A stretch of 13,266 nt of DNA, taken from contig CALWYM010000068.1 of the NCBI GenBank assembly GCA_944385775.1, positions 1 through 13,266 on the forward strand. The letters run 5' to 3'. The notes below the pieces were generated by a model. The model did no database searches and had not been told where the DNA came from. It worked only from the letters and a program-made list of their open reading frames with translations. The position numbers were made by a program, and so were the translations under genes. Source of the stretch: an uncultured Oscillospiraceae bacterium. GTDB taxonomy: Bacteria; Bacillota; Clostridia; Oscillospirales; Oscillospiraceae. Of this stretch, positions 12,552-13,266 are shown one piece after another; position 1 is the stretch's first letter; each line of letters opens with the position of its first letter.

Positions 12552-12591
12552 GCCGGAAAGAGGGCTGTGCCGCCTTCTTTCCGGCTTTTTT
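12552..12591 (+). terminator. Intrinsic terminator of rny
   Basis: A 14-bp stem with one G-U pair (12552-12565 with 12572-12585), a 6-base loop and six T (12586-12591), 13 bases after the stop codon. Confidence 0.95.
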
Positions 12592-12613
12592 AAAAAAATT
12601 TTTCGCGGGACCG

Positions 12614-12642
12614 TTGATTATTTAAGTAAAATATTGTATAGT
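12614..12642 (+). promoter_or_regulatory. Promoter of the E2-like gene
   Basis: TTGATT (12614-12619), 17-base spacer, TATAGT (12637-12642). Just after the predicted start lie two GTTAAC palindromes (12653-12658 and 12662-12667), a possible operator. Confidence 0.6.
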
Positions 12643-12700
12643 ATAAAGCAGAGTTAACGGTGTTAACCGGATATGTATTATTGTATGAGGTGTTAAATAA

Positions 12701-13266
12701 ATGGGAAACAATGAGATGAAACCGGTATTCAATCCGAAAAAGCCGGGACGTCGCATTAAATCCATATCTCCATACACCGCCCTTACGGCGCTTGTGATGA
12801 AGGAGAGAAGCGACGCTCACAATTATTTCCAGGACTCCATTGAGATAACCGAAATTGAGAAATATCTCAGGCAGAAAAGAAACGAGGGACTTAAGGGAAT
12901 AGGCTTTCTCCATCTTTTCATAGCGGCTTACGTCCGTACGGTAAGTCAGAAGCCCCAGCTTAACAGGTATATTCAGGGGCAGATGCAGTTTGCCGCAAGG
13001 GAGATTATCGTTATTATGACGGTAAAAAAGGAGATGAGCGAGTACGGTCAGGATACCTCAATTAAGGTGCACTTTGATCCCCGCGACACTCTGACCGACG
13101 TATTTAACAAGATGAACGACGCAATCAACGAGGTTAAGGCGGGAAATGACAACTCCACCGACAACATGGCGGGGCTGCTTATGAAAATACCCATTGGGAT
13201 ACTTCGCCTTGTGGTGGATATTCTCCGCTGGCTTGATTTCCACGGCTGGCTGCCTAAGGCTATTTT
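12701..13266 (+). CDS. Stand-alone 2-oxoacid dehydrogenase E2-like acyltransferase-domain protein (C-terminus beyond window)
   Basis: 188 codons are visible. The reading frame opens at ATG 12701 with GAGGTG 8 bases upstream (MGNNEMKPVFNPKKPGRRIK). From about residue 15 it resembles the catalytic (CoA-dependent acyltransferase fold) domain of 2-oxoacid dehydrogenase E2: a block with HNYFQDSIEITEIEKYLRQK, then FLHLFIAAYVRTVSQKPQLN, the usual 'other residents' segment of that fold, and later STDNMAGLLMKIPIG. There is no lipoyl domain and no subunit-binding domain ahead of it, so it is not a classical E2. Similar short E2-like proteins occur in Clostridia with unknown roles. The catalytic HXXXDG would lie past the edge, so activity cannot be judged. 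It appears to be its own transcription unit, after the rny terminator. Confidence 0.75.
   Translation, partial: MGNNEMKPVFNPKKPGRRIKSISPYTALTALVMKERSDAHNYFQDSIEITEIEKYLRQKRNEGLKGIGFLHLFIAAYVRTVSQKPQLNRYIQGQMQFAAREIIVIMTVKKEMSEYGQDTSIKVHFDPRDTLTDVFNKMNDAINEVKAGNDNSTDNMAGLLMKIPIGILRLVVDILRWLDFHGWLPKAI

Overview
The window looks like chromosome of a low-to-mid GC Gram-positive bacterium, most likely a gut-type member of the Bacillota (Clostridia, Oscillospirales-like). The pointers are RNase Y, a zinc-type bS18, QueH, SLH-anchored envelope protein, near-consensus TTGACA/TAAAAT promoters with AAGGAGG ribosome binding sites, and large lipoprotein solute-binding proteins. This assignment is inference; there is no 16S sequence here. 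Most genes are housekeeping or envelope genes. I see no phage, IS element, CRISPR array or obvious defence cassette.

Layout. The left edge holds the N-terminal two thirds of yifB/comM (minus strand). A 520-base intergenic stretch with two short tandem repeat arrays separates it from two large paralogous family-5 substrate-binding lipoproteins (plus strand, 1537-3498 and 3843-5840). Each has its own promoter and terminator, and no permease or ATPase gene is nearby. Next is a secreted SLH-CAP protein (6009-7379), which meets queH (minus) at a shared bidirectional terminator. The minus-strand block rpsF-ssb-rpsR, possibly continuing into queH, starts at a near-perfect promoter with a leader that fits the S6:S18 autoregulatory RNA. 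Divergent from it is an ECF sigma factor overlapping a small single-pass membrane protein, a probable anti-sigma factor. Then come tRNA-Val(GAC) on the minus strand, rny (RNase Y) on the plus strand with a long G-rich leader, and the start of a stand-alone E2-like acyltransferase-domain gene cut by the right edge.

How they work together. rpsF-ssb-rpsR links translation and DNA maintenance. queH and tRNA-Val belong to tRNA biology, and RNase Y starts mRNA decay at the membrane. The SBPs and the SLH-CAP protein are cell-surface products. The ECF pair is a candidate envelope-signal module.

Most worth a second look: (1) a run of 15 A in the probable anti-sigma gene just before its only membrane segment, where slippage either way gives a stop within a few codons; (2) a 17-nt perfect complementarity between the 3' UTR of the first SBP gene, directly before its terminator hairpin, and the 5' UTR of the second SBP gene, which could be an RNA link between paralogues; (3) a canonical G-quadruplex motif in the rny leader, overlapping one arm of a competing hairpin; (4) a Tat-like signal on one SBP and a Sec-type signal on its neighbour.
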